From contig JACOMV010000001.1 in assembly GCA_014324065.1 (NCBI GenBank), positions 1 through 37,189 of the forward strand: 37,189 nt of DNA, written 5' to 3'. Positions within the stretch are counted from its first letter, which is position 1. Each line of letters starts with the position of its first letter. Under the pieces are notes generated by a model that was given only the letters and a program-made list of their open reading frames with translations, did not search any database and was not told where the DNA came from. Shown here in pieces: positions 1-8,841 of this stretch. The DNA is from Hormoscilla sp. SP12CHS1 (GTDB lineage: Bacteria > Cyanobacteriota > Cyanobacteriia > Cyanobacteriales > Desertifilaceae). A program made the translations under genes and the position numbers.

Positions 1-60
1 GATGGGAACAAATACGTTTAAGAACTGGTTTACTAAATGCTGTTATTGTACTAATTAAAT

Positions 61-333
61 AGCGAACAAGCTGTAAAAGGAGCAGTAAATATAATTGAAC
101 AGTGTGAAGTGGGCTATATTATTTGCGAGATTAACAGATTTGGATTGCGAGAAATGGGCACGAATGAAACAGAACTGAGAGAATTCATGAATTCATTAGG
201 ATATGAAACTTATTTAATCACCCGAGACAAGAGTAGGCAGTTAGTTAAATTACCTGTTGGAATCTATTACAAAACATCTTCTGTTTTTGAAGTTTTTAAC
301 GTTCTATTTAGCAAGCATAATTTAATATTATAG
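61..333 (+). pseudogene. FkbM-family methyltransferase, C-terminal fragment
   Basis: Open frame from about 55 reads SEQAVKGAVNIIEQCEVGYIICEINRFGLREMGTNETELREFMNSLGYETYLI, resembling the FkbM C-terminus (..KGA..CEi..fgL..G.t..eLreFm..lGYe.yli); stop TAA at 52-54 upstream and no N-terminal domain in frame. Confidence 0.5.
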
Positions 334-541
334 CAGTTGTAGACTTGGTGAAGTCCAGATTTTGAGAGTGTTAACCGAAAAGAAAACAAGGATTACAGCG
401 TTTTTCAGGTTGATAAGCTGTCGCGCATCGCTCACTGCATATTTGGGCTAGCGCTACCGGGCACTGCGTATAAGGGTAAAATCGTGGCAACTTTTTACCC
501 ATAATAATTTCAGAGCTGATGACCATTGAAAAAAAACAAAT

Positions 542-1744
542 ATGTATCGCGAAAATGATTGGCGACCGGACGGGTATGTAACCCGACCGAAGGAGTTTTG
601 GTCCCTCGATCCAACAGTGGCCTATCTCAATCATGGGGCTTTTGGGGCCTGTCCGCTACCGGTACTAGAAAGGCAGCAATATTGGCGATCGCAGTTAGAA
701 CGCAATCCACTGGGCTTTTTTGTCCGGGAGTTGGAACCACTGTGGGATGATGCTCGCCGTCAGTTAGCGGCCTTTGTCGGAGCACCGTCGGACGAGTTAG
801 CGTTTGTTCCGAATGCGACGACTGGTGTAAATGCAGTGCTGCGATCGCTGAGTTTCAAGACCGGTGATGAGTTGCTGACTACAAACCAAGAGTACAACGC
901 TTGTCGGAATGCGCTTAATTTTGTCGCCGAACGTGCCGGTGCGCGGGTGGTGGTAGCACCAGTACCCTTCCCCATAGAGTCGCCGTCCCAAGCTATCGAG
1001 ATAGTCATGCAGCATGTCTCCTCTCGCACACGTCTAGCATTATTGGATCATATAACTAGCAAGACTGCTCTCATATTCCCGATCGCACAGCTCGTGAGCC
1101 AGTTGGCAGCGAAAAATGTTGATACCCTGGTAGATGGGGCCCATGCACCAGGACAGATACCACTGAATCTCCAAGAAATTGGCGCCGCTTACTACACTGC
1201 GAACTGTCATAAGTGGTTATCCGCGCCCAAGGGGGCAGCATTCTTATACGTGCGCCGTGACAAGCAAGCAGAAATTCGTCCCCTGACAATCTCTCACGGG
1301 GCTAATTCGTCCAGGAAGGACCGATCGCGCTTCCATCTCGAATTTGACTGGACTGGTACAGGGGATCCCACGGCCTATCTGTGCGTTCCAGAAGCGATCG
1401 CTTTCTTGGGTCAGTTGTTACCAGGTGGCTGGGCAGAACTGATGGAGCACAATCACGCTAAAGTACTAGAAGGGCGGCGGCTGCTTTGCGAAACTCTTGA
1501 TATCCCAGTGCCTAGCCCCGATGAGATGATTGGCTCGATGGCGTCACTGCCTCTACCTAATGGTTGTACTGATAAACTGTACGAGATTTTATGTGACGAG
1601 TTTAGGATTGAAGTGCCCATCGATTATTCGTCAACGCCTCCCCTGATGCGGATCTCTGCTGCACCTTACAATACTGTCGCAGATTACGAACGGTTGGCCG
1701 CAGCGCTGAAAATTTTGCGCGATCGGGGATATTTGGGTGGGTGA
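542..1744 (+). CDS. PLP-dependent aminotransferase class V / isopenicillin-N epimerase-like
   Basis: 400 aa; YLNHGAFGACPLPVLERQ, FVPNATTGVNAVLRSL, LVDGAHAPGQIPL, NCHKWLSAPKGAAFLYVR (PLP lysine motif). Confidence 0.9.
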   Translation: MYRENDWRPDGYVTRPKEFWSLDPTVAYLNHGAFGACPLPVLERQQYWRSQLERNPLGFFVRELEPLWDDARRQLAAFVGAPSDELAFVPNATTGVNAVLRSLSFKTGDELLTTNQEYNACRNALNFVAERAGARVVVAPVPFPIESPSQAIEIVMQHVSSRTRLALLDHITSKTALIFPIAQLVSQLAAKNVDTLVDGAHAPGQIPLNLQEIGAAYYTANCHKWLSAPKGAAFLYVRRDKQAEIRPLTISHGANSSRKDRSRFHLEFDWTGTGDPTAYLCVPEAIAFLGQLLPGGWAELMEHNHAKVLEGRRLLCETLDIPVPSPDEMIGSMASLPLPNGCTDKLYEILCDEFRIEVPIDYSSTPPLMRISAAPYNTVADYERLAAALKILRDRGYLGG

Positions 1745-1787
1745 GCGGTCTGGTAAGATATCCCATAAGCTTTACTCTCTTAAAATT

Positions 1788-2270
1788 ATGGTTAATAAGA
1801 TCCTGGTTGCCTTAGATAGCTCCGACTTCGCTCGTCATGTATTCGATCGGGCCCTCTTCCTGGCCAAAGCTAGCAATGGTAAAATGATGCTCCTGCACAT
1901 ACTATCTCCAGAAGCTGAAGATAGTCCAGTTAGTCCTGAGATTATCAGTATGGATGTGAATTCCCTAGCGACTGCTGAGCTGATCCGGAGCTATCACCAG
2001 CAGTGGGAGGCGTTTGAACAGAAATGCTTAGACCTACTCAGATCCCTTACAGAAGAAGCTACTGCTGCTGGAGTTCCCACTGAGTTTACTCAAACTCCTG
2101 GCAGTCCGGGGCGATCGATCTGCAATTTTGCCAAGAGTTGGGAAGCTGACATACTGGTTATGGGACGCCGGGGACGATCGGGTTTGAGCGAACTCATCAC
2201 ACTCGGTATTGTCGTAATTATGTCATCCATCATGTTAAGTGTTCTGTTTTTCTGGTCCAAAGTTGAATAA
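1788..2270 (+). pseudogene. Universal stress protein (UspA family) with a probable 1-nt frameshift near the 3' end
   Basis: MVNKILVALDSSDFARHVFDRAL...DILVMGRRGRSGLSELITLG; the expected final strand is in the +2 frame (NYVIHHVKCSVFLVQS*, 2216-2266). Confidence 0.85.
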
Positions 2271-2541
2271 TGATAATGGTTCACATTATGATTCATTTGC
2301 TATTTATCATACAAGCATTTAGCTTGAGCTGAATGCTGAATGCTTGTCCCGTTTACTTTGATTCCAAATCTCTCACAATCGATTGAAAGCATTTAAAGTA
2401 ATTTTATAATTCTGTCAATAACGACTATTCTTCTATCCCTTGTTTACTTGCCATTTATTCCATTTTACTCGCTGTTAAGTGTATATATTTCACCCCAATA
2501 TTCCCGCGAGAACCTTTTAATTTATGAGCTTCTTTCTTGAT

Positions 2542-2964
2542 TTATTCAAAAGCATGAGATGCGATCGCCTCTCGGAGGCCCTCTAAATAAGTATTAGCCG
2601 TTTGACTAAACAACTGCAACAGTTCTAATTCAAATTCCGGATCGTTATCTGAAAGTCGATGCAATAATTCCCAATCCATTTCCAGTGCTTCTGTGTCGGG
2701 AACTGCAAGATCGCAGATAATGGGACCATCTGCCGATCGCGTAGCGTGCGCGCAGCGCATGCGGTTGGCGCGACTCCAACGTTCTAGCATAGCTGCTAAC
2801 ATTGCCTTTGATACTGGCTTACTCAGATAGTCATCCATCCCGGCATTGAGACATTTTTCTACGTCTTCTTTCATCGCATTTGCCGTCATCGCCACGATCG
2901 CGGGAGGCTGACTATACAGACGATGAATTTTTCTGGTGGTTTCATAACCGTCAAGGATAGACAT
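2542..2964 (-). pseudogene. Hybrid histidine kinase relic (receiver domain C-terminal half + truncated HPT domain)
   Basis: CQMSILDGYETTRKI...AIVAMTANAMKEDVEKCLNAGMDDYLSKPVSKAML (receiver), then an HPT-like start ending before the phospho-His. Confidence 0.75.
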
Positions 2965-3021
2965 TTGGCAGCCAATTTTGAGCGAGAATAGATCGGAGAA
3001 CTAAATTATCAGGAGACCGTG

Positions 3022-3531
3022 ATGTTCTTGTCCCGCACGCGCAAAACTATAGCACCGTTCCTGCTAGCCACATTGCTCCTAGTGACATCCTGTGTGGCAG
3101 ATCCGCCCCAAGCCCCATCCAGAAGCACCCAGCAGCCGCCGACTGCTCAGTCGCGAACTTCAGCTGGACAGCCAGTGGCAGGGGGTCAACTCAACAAATT
3201 CTTCCCTGCTTCTACAGGTGGCTTCAGTCGCGTCTTTACCCAAGAGAAAAAAGGCTTTGCCCAGGCCAACTTGAAAAAAGACAGCAAAACAGTGGCCCTG
3301 TTGTCAATCTCTGATACAGCCAACAATCCCAGCGCTGTCAGTAAATTCAATAGCAGCAGCAAGAGAATTGCTGGCTATCCTGCCGCTACCGTGGGCTCGA
3401 CCAAAACCTCGATCTTGGTGGCAGATCGCTTCCAGGTCTCGGTCCAGTCCCGGGACTCCTCCTTTACGGCGAGCGAGCGGGAAGACTGGTTGACAAAATT
3501 TAACCTCAGCGGTCTGGCCAGACTCCGCTAA
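3022..3531 (+). CDS. Putative lipoprotein of unknown function
   Basis: N-terminal hydrophobic helix plus lipobox LVTSC, Pro/Ser/Gln-rich linker, then a compact domain. Confidence 0.7.
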   Translation: MFLSRTRKTIAPFLLATLLLVTSCVADPPQAPSRSTQQPPTAQSRTSAGQPVAGGQLNKFFPASTGGFSRVFTQEKKGFAQANLKKDSKTVALLSISDTANNPSAVSKFNSSSKRIAGYPAATVGSTKTSILVADRFQVSVQSRDSSFTASEREDWLTKFNLSGLARLR

Positions 3532-3579
3532 ACTCAAGCTACAGCCTGCAGATAACAAGCATCAGAGAAGGAGGAAATT

Positions 3580-4470
3580 GTGAGCAAATCGATTATCGAA
3601 TTGGCCGATCGCCTGCCAGAGCAGAACATCACCACCATGTCCCTGCGAGCGCTAGATTATATCGTGCCAGGGGAGTGGAACAACATCATTGGCTTTAACA
3701 ACATCATTGAAGACACAACTGGCGAGACAGATCCAGAGATCGTTCAGCAGATCAGGGAACGGGCGGTCTATCTGTACCATCATTCCGACGAGGGATACGA
3801 ACGAGCCATGTGGCTGTACCAAACGGTAGATAATGCTGATACAGCCTTGGGTGCAGCAGCCTTAGCTAATAAAATAGGGCAGAAGATCGGCTTGCTGTCC
3901 TTCTTGACCAAAATCACCCCCAAAGCGGACAAAGCTCAAAGCATCGATTTGGCGATCAAATTAGTAGTGGAGATCGTTGCCTACTGCCAAATTAATGGTA
4001 TTCCTGGGGACAGCATTGGCGATTTTATCAAGTCTCTAGTTGAGGAATACAGCGGTCCCTCCCTGATGCGGATGGCCGCCCTAGTTTGCTTCGACGGCAT
4101 CCTTCCCCTCGGTCCCGATTTTATCAAGAAAGTAGGCGAAACTATCTCTGGGCTGAGCCTCTCGTCCCTAGAAGATAATCCCACTTTCAGCAGCATCAGC
4201 AATTTCATTCCTGGGGGCGATATCGGTGGCAAGTTGGGCTTTATTGGTGACAGCTTTGGCTCGGTAAGTGACTGGATGGGTAACTTTATAGCCGATCGGG
4301 GCATCACCCGACAAGGCGTCATGGACAGCCTGCAAAATTTCATTGACATTGCCGATGACAAGTTAGACTATGTCGGGGCTTTTCTGGATCTGACCACCAA
4401 CTACATGGAACATACTGGCACTCAAACCCTGGCTCGCAGCTTGATCGATCGCGCTTTTGCAGAAATTTAG
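3580..4470 (+). CDS. Conserved cyanobacterial-type hypothetical protein
   Basis: 296-aa ORF, GTG start, GGAGG ribosome-binding-like motif upstream (aaggaggaaatt). Confidence 0.72.
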   Translation: MSKSIIELADRLPEQNITTMSLRALDYIVPGEWNNIIGFNNIIEDTTGETDPEIVQQIRERAVYLYHHSDEGYERAMWLYQTVDNADTALGAAALANKIGQKIGLLSFLTKITPKADKAQSIDLAIKLVVEIVAYCQINGIPGDSIGDFIKSLVEEYSGPSLMRMAALVCFDGILPLGPDFIKKVGETISGLSLSSLEDNPTFSSISNFIPGGDIGGKLGFIGDSFGSVSDWMGNFIADRGITRQGVMDSLQNFIDIADDKLDYVGAFLDLTTNYMEHTGTQTLARSLIDRAFAEI

Positions 4471-4535
4471 TTGTAGGTTGAGCCTCAGCTCGATCGATCG
4501 CGCTTTTGCAGAAATTTAATTTTAGGTTGGGTTTC
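4438..4535 (+). repeat. 49-bp imperfect tandem duplication spanning the stop codon of the upstream CDS
   Basis: agcttgatcgatcgcgcttttgcagaaatttagttgtaggttg... at 4438 and agctcgatcgatcgcgcttttgcagaaatttaattttaggttg... at 4487. Confidence 0.9.
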
Positions 4536-4555
4536 GCTGGCGAGCAACCCAACCT
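4523..4555. repeat. Dispersed palindrome TAGGTTGGGTTT..AACCCAACCTA; second copy at 9270
   Basis: Inverted arms read directly. Confidence 0.85.
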
Positions 4556-4574
4556 ACGGGGGGATCTTTCTTCT

Positions 4575-5273
4575 CTAATTGAAGATATTCTCAGATTGCT
4601 GAGATGGCACTCTTTCCTTGCCGCCAGTTTTGACTTTGGCTTTGGCCTTGGCAGCGCTGCGTTTTAATGCTTGCAGTCGCGCTTCGTATTTAGCCCGCTT
4701 CCGCTTTTTGGGGGTTTGTTCAATTAACACCTTTAAGGCGCTACCCAGACTCTTGTAGGCGTTGGGAAGAGTGTAACCAAAGCGAGTGGCGATCGCGATC
4801 GCCTTCTCATCTGCGGCGATGGAGTCATTTAATACCCGATCGCCATTATTTTTCTGATACAAGCGGTAGCCGGAAATGCCGCAAAGCCCCAGGGCCAAGA
4901 TCAGCAGCAAGCCATCTTGTACCCAGAGTTCGCCCACCGCACCCCCTAACCCGATCGCCAGGGCGGCCATTTCCCAACCATCTTTAGGAATGGTGTCATT
5001 TTGTATTCGTCCCACTTCGTGCCAAAATAGCAGATTCCGCTGGTCGATCGCCAGCTGGTCCCATTTTGCCAGGTCAACTTGGATTTCCACTTCATCATTG
5101 CCAATTTCCTCAGAGCGGATCAATGGTGGACCCACCTCAGTGCTTCCTTCCACCATCACCCAACTCTGCAATTCCGGCGGCAGTAAGCCTTTCAAGCGCC
5201 GCCGTTCATTCATTTCTGCTCTAGCAGAGGAGGTTGCATAGGAGGAGCTCATATCGGACCTCAGAAAATTCAA
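4575..5273 (-). CDS. DUF3318 domain protein
   Basis: MNERRRLKGLLPPELQSWVMVEGSTEVGPPLI...VDLAKWDQLAIDQRNLLFWHEVGRIQNDTIPKDGWEMAAL resembles the cyanobacterial DUF3318 family. Confidence 0.85.
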   Translation of the reverse strand: MNFLRSDMSSSYATSSARAEMNERRRLKGLLPPELQSWVMVEGSTEVGPPLIRSEEIGNDEVEIQVDLAKWDQLAIDQRNLLFWHEVGRIQNDTIPKDGWEMAALAIGLGGAVGELWVQDGLLLILALGLCGISGYRLYQKNNGDRVLNDSIAADEKAIAIATRFGYTLPNAYKSLGSALKVLIEQTPKKRKRAKYEARLQALKRSAAKAKAKVKTGGKERVPSQQSENIFN

Positions 5274-5408
5274 CTACATTAATCAGCTTCTATTTTGGAG
5301 TATATCTCAATAGTGCTGTCGGTGGTAGTCTGGCGCACAAGTTCCCAAAGATCCCGTACCAGGTCACCCGCAGACTGAGATCTTGCACCATTGGAGATTG
5401 GCTTCATG

Positions 5409-5462
5409 GCCCGCCGTGGGTTCAAACCCACGGCTAATAGCTAAAGTCGGTTGAAAACCGAC
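5409..5462. repeat. Two palindromes inside element A: GCCGTGGGTTCAAACCCACGGC and AGTCGGTTGAAAACCGACT
   Basis: Read directly. Confidence 0.85.
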
Positions 5463-5491
5463 TGAAAACCTTATAGATAAAGTGTTTTGCC

Positions 5492-5540
5492 CTGGTTCCC
5501 TGGCTCCGCCTGGGAACGAGTTATGGAGGCTCCGCCTCTA
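5492..5540. repeat. GGTTCCCTGGCTCCGCCTGGGAACG-type palindrome followed by GGAGGCTCCGCCTC
   Basis: Same family at 13025, 14183, 14857, 29643, 29732, 32326. Confidence 0.85.
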
Positions 5541-5667
5541 GTTGCAAATGGTGCAAGATCTCAGTTTTAACCGACTAATAATTCGTAGGGTGGGCATCGC
5601 CCACCACCGCCCACCAAAGTGCGATCGGACGTACATCTCTACCCTTTTGTGCCGATCGCACCCCATC

Positions 5668-5774
5668 GGGTGTGGTCAAAAGTAGTTGATCGGGAAGAAA
5701 CCCGGTTGATTCTCGAAACCTGGTTTCTGGCTCACGCGCCTGCCCCTGAAACCAACTGGTTTTGACCACACCCC
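5668..5774. mobile_element. MITE-like element B, copy 1 (TIR GGGTGTGGTCAAAA)
   Basis: gggtgtggtcaaaagtagttg ... caactggttttgaccacacccc; flanks are contiguous in sister repeats at 7642, 9728 and 10769. Confidence 0.75.
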
Positions 5775-5810
5775 ACCCCATCCGATATACTTTACCATAG
5801 GGGCGATCGC

Positions 5811-6074
5811 CTAAACCACTTCCGCCATCAAAAACCGTCCTTCAACTCTTTCATATTCATCTTCTAGCAACCACATTTTAACCTCTTGATAGCTAGAACT
5901 TGTGAATACAATCTTATAGCCTTCAGTCGGGTAAAAAATGCAAAAATTACTCTCATCATCTCCCAATAACATTAACACATAGGGAGGAACAGAAGTTGGA
6001 TCTACCCAGAGATCCGTAAAGTTCCAGTTATTCGCTAGGTCTGGTGCGGGGGATAACATGATATTTGTCTCCAT
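5811..6074 (-). CDS. Small protein of unknown function; possible immunity protein
   Basis: 87 aa, overlaps the toxin-like ORF upstream; full-length decayed paralog at 10811-11074 and a C-terminal relic at 9770. Confidence 0.6.
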   Translation of the reverse strand: METNIMLSPAPDLANNWNFTDLWVDPTSVPPYVLMLLGDDESNFCIFYPTEGYKIVFTSSSYQEVKMWLLEDEYERVEGRFLMAEVV

Positions 6075-6291
6075 TTATTTTTATTTCACCATAATGTAGA
6101 GTAATTAGACTGCCATCATCACCACTAATTCTGTAACCAATTGGTTTGGCAAAGTAAAGTCCATAGCGTTCATGATTCCGGACAACCCCTGTAAACTTTC
6201 CTTGTTCGATGATAGCTTGAGCGACTCTCATCATTGTATCTCGATCGTTGAAAACATGAGCTGCTTCTTTTCGTCGCAACAACTTTTGCAT
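6028..6291 (-). CDS. Toxin-domain-like fragment (resembles a polymorphic-toxin C-terminal domain, possibly DUF6972-like); likely N-terminally truncated
   Basis: AAHVFNDRDTMMRVAQAIIEQGKFTGVVRNHERYGLYFAKPIGYRISGDDGSLITLHYGEIKINGDKYHVIPRTRP; the frame extends upstream as DSRHQHVAKHLPDTPQ before a stop, with no standard start. Confidence 0.5.
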   Translation of the reverse strand: MQKLLRRKEAAHVFNDRDTMMRVAQAIIEQGKFTGVVRNHERYGLYFAKPIGYRISGDDGSLITLHYGEIKINGDKYHVIPRTRPSE

Positions 6292-6381
6292 CTGTGGAGT
6301 ATCTGGAAGATGCTTGGCGACATGCTGGTGTCTAGAGTCAGTTCCTGGTCAATTCCACTCATTCAAGGTTACAGTTCTCCA

Positions 6382-6442
6382 TAGCCTGCCTGCGCAGGCT
6401 TTGTTTGTGTAGCGGCTTCATTAATGAAGCCGCTATGCCCAC
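6382..6442. repeat. Hairpin repeat H, copy 1 (AGCCTGCCTGCGCAGGCT + TAGCGGCTTCAT-TAATGAAGCCGCTA)
   Basis: Homologous to 10339-10394 and 11408-11467 with different but self-complementary stems. Confidence 0.85.
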
Positions 6443-6720
6443 TTGATGCTATTAAACTCCACTGGTGCCGATCGCCCGCCTCCCCATTTGGGGCGGGTTA
6501 ATACCGACTATACCTTTATCCTATATGACTTTACCCTCCCCGTCAAGAAAAATTTTTGACTCTCTCATCCCCCCTCTTGTCGGAGGTAATGATGGCGGTT
6601 ACCGGCGGGGTTTGCATCTGGGTGCGATCGGGTGTACTTACAGCTTCGTCTCTGGTGCCGATCGCCCTTGGGGCCAGTTGCTGTACTGTAACCAGCTATC
6701 TGGGCGATCGCACCCGTGAG
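6443..6720. repeat. Segmental repeat S, copy 1
   Basis: Diverged copy at 10395-10720 (gat.ctattaaactcc.ctg.tgccgatcgcc...tctcatc..cctcttgtcggaggt...gtgcgatcgggtgtacttaca.cttc). Confidence 0.75.
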
Positions 6721-6726
6721 TTTTCC

Positions 6727-7614
6727 CTACTTTCCTGAATAAGTTATGTATCCCCAGAGCAAACAAGCATATTGTAACCTTGCCAAGGTCTGATTTAAGA
6801 AATTATTTTTCTTGGCGCTAAACATTTTCGGCATTAAATCAATAGCATAAAGATTGCTAATCATCTTGTTACTCTGGCCATAGCGGATAAATCTTTGGCA
6901 AAATCTCAGTATGCCATCCTCAAAGTTATGATAAGTTACTGAATTTAACGCATAACATAACTCACCGATTTCTAACAATCTCCAACCTCAATCTATATCT
7001 TCTCCGGCGGCCATCTTAATCCTCTCGTTGAAGCCTCCTATTTTTGACAGGGCTTTTTTCCAAACCAAGGCATTGGCAGTAATCAAATATTCAGGTCTAA
7101 TTATCCCCTCCTCTGCAATTACTGTAAAGGGCATAATAATTTCTTGACTTTCATAATATCTTGACAAAATATATTCCCCCCAGGCTTTAACATTGCCTGC
7201 ATAGCCGATGGAGCCATTCATAGCCTGAAGATAGCCTTGAATAAATGATTCAGAAGGAATGCAGTCACTATCTTTAAATAAAATCCAATCACCTTTGGCA
7301 TGTTTAATTCCTACATTCCTGGCAGCAGCGGGACCTGTTTTTGAGCATTTCAGCAAGCGGATAGGAAATGGTTTTACTTGGTATTGCTGAGGGATGGTAA
7401 TCTCTGGCTGGGAATTATTGTCAACGATGATAATCTCTTGGGGATAGAGGAGGGAATTGTGTGTCTGAAAAAACTCCTCCAAGAATAAATCTATTCCTTT
7501 CTGATTATTTCTGACTGGGATAACTATCGAAATATCAGATGCTTGGATTTGTCCCGATGCTATTAAATTGGCTTTCTTTTGGGGCTTAAAGCCTAACTTG
7601 GTGATTAAAGTCAT
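6727..7614 (-). pseudogene. Glycosyltransferase family 2, in-frame TGA at 6988-6990
   Basis: ISIVIPVRNNQKGIDLFLEEF...KGDWILFKDSDCIPS...NERIKMAAGEDID-*-GWRLLEIGELCYALNSVTYH; reading continues in the same frame after the stop. Confidence 0.85.
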
Positions 7615-7641
7615 TAGTCCTCCGTAAATCTATATTCACCC

Positions 7642-7718
7642 GATCGCACCCAACCAGATATACTTTCCCATCGGGGCGAACGCTGCGCGAAAAATCGGGC
7701 ACGCCACTTCCGCCATAA
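7642..7718. repeat. Tail repeat R (copy 2), interrupted by acgctgcgcgaaaaatcgggc
   Basis: gatcgcacccaaccagatatactttcccatcggggcga..cgccacttccgcc; sister copies near 5774-5830, 9728-9815, 10769-10860. Confidence 0.8.
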
Positions 7719-7721
7719 CAA

Positions 7722-7810
7722 GGGGTGTGGTCATGCATTTGTTGCATTAGGCGATCCCCCCCAGCTGGGGGGGATCGGAATCTTTACCCAACGGGGTTTT
7801 GACCACACCC
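7722..7810. mobile_element. MITE-like element B, copy 2
   Basis: ggggtgtggtcatgcat ... acggggttttgaccacaccc; inner palindrome GCGATCCCCCCAGCTGGGGGGGATCG. Confidence 0.7.
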
Positions 7811-7913
7811 GTTTTCTGGAGCCCGTGTGATATGCGGAAAATCGCTCTCTTCCTTATGCTGTCTGCATTTTGCAGTACCACATCCATTTTATAAACGCTA
7901 TAGCAAGGGATAT

Positions 7914-8291
7914 TTAACCGCTTTCGAGGGCATAAGGAATCAGAACAAAATCATAGCGATCGGGCGGAAAGTCACGAAAATTGCGAGTAACAAGGGTGAG
8001 TTGATAAATCTGGCAAAAGGCGGCTTGAATAGCATCGGGGATCCTCCACCCCTCTTGACGACGCAATAATGCGGCTAAGTCCGCTACTGCCACCGTCATT
8101 TCCAGGGTTGTAAACTGGTCTAGAAATTGGGCTGCAATCTCAGCATCAGGTGGTTCAAACCCTACTATAACTTCTGCTCTAGTAATTACGGAAATAGCAC
8201 TTTACCCTTGGGACTGGAGCAGATACTTTGTAGCCGCAGGAATATTGTTAAAGTGGTCGATTAGGATAACCGAATCCAGCAATAATCTCAC
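7914..8291 (-). pseudogene. PIN-domain toxin (VapC-like), in-frame TAA at 8202-8204
   Basis: GTG start overlaps the antitoxin stop: MRLLLDSVILIDHFNNIPAATKYLLQSQG-*-SAISVITRAEVIVGFEPPDAEI...TVAVADLAALLRRQEGWRIPDAIQAAFCQIYQLTLVTRNFRDFP. Confidence 0.85.
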
Positions 8292-8524
8292 GCCCACTCC
8301 CCCCGAATTATTTGCTGGTATTCCAACCCATCGGACCCCTTCCAGATGCCCCTGGTTTGCTCTAAGAGAAGCTCAAAAGAGGGATATTCTGCTTTGTCTT
8401 CTTCTTGGCGCATTCGCTTAACGGCTTGACCGATTAAGGCGGCGATCGTCGTTTTATTTTCTTTGGCTTTCATTTCTAGCCAGCGCAGATCTGCGGGCTC
8501 TAGGATAATCTCGTTAGGGCTCAT
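8288..8524 (-). CDS. VapB-like antitoxin
   Basis: 78 aa, MSPNEIILEPADLRWLEMKAKENKTTIAALIGQAVKRMRQEE; directly precedes the PIN toxin with overlapping stop/start. Confidence 0.75.
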   Translation of the reverse strand: MSPNEIILEPADLRWLEMKAKENKTTIAALIGQAVKRMRQEEDKAEYPSFELLLEQTRGIWKGSDGLEYQQIIRGEWA

Positions 8525-8841
8525 CTGCTTGCACTAATGTTAGTATAGTTCAATGATATAGCAATCTCTCAGAAATCGCCAACTGGCTCGCTGTACCATA
8601 TGCTCAAACATCAAGTCTCTTTTTCTATTTTTCCATTTTCCCTCTTGACCTCCAGACCAATATCAGCCTCGCGATCGCGAACTAGCATTTCGTAATTTGC
8701 AACGTAAGGAGCGGAAAATAGGTGCTAGACTGGCGATTTATATTTAGAATAATGACAGCGACCCCTAAACCCCCTCTTGTTTCTGAGGAGGCGGCGAGGG
8801 GACTGAAACACACCTTATCACAGCAAAAGGATTTCCTCCAA

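Larger units (their letters stand above)
5375..5564. mobile_element. MITE-like element A, 18-bp perfect terminal inverted repeats
   Basis: CTGAGATCTTGCACCATT (5375-5392) / AATGGTGCAAGATCTCAG (5547-5564); apparent empty site at 9658-9690. Confidence 0.7.

Noticed and set aside
5400-5440. GGGTTCAAACCC as a possible tRNA T-arm
   Set aside because: It is a long palindrome (GCCGTGGGTTCAAACCCACGGC) without the rest of a tRNA cloverleaf; no tRNA or rRNA recognised in the window.
5575-5781. 68-aa minus-strand ORF
   Set aside because: Coincides with MITE-like element B and neighbouring repeats; no protein-like features.
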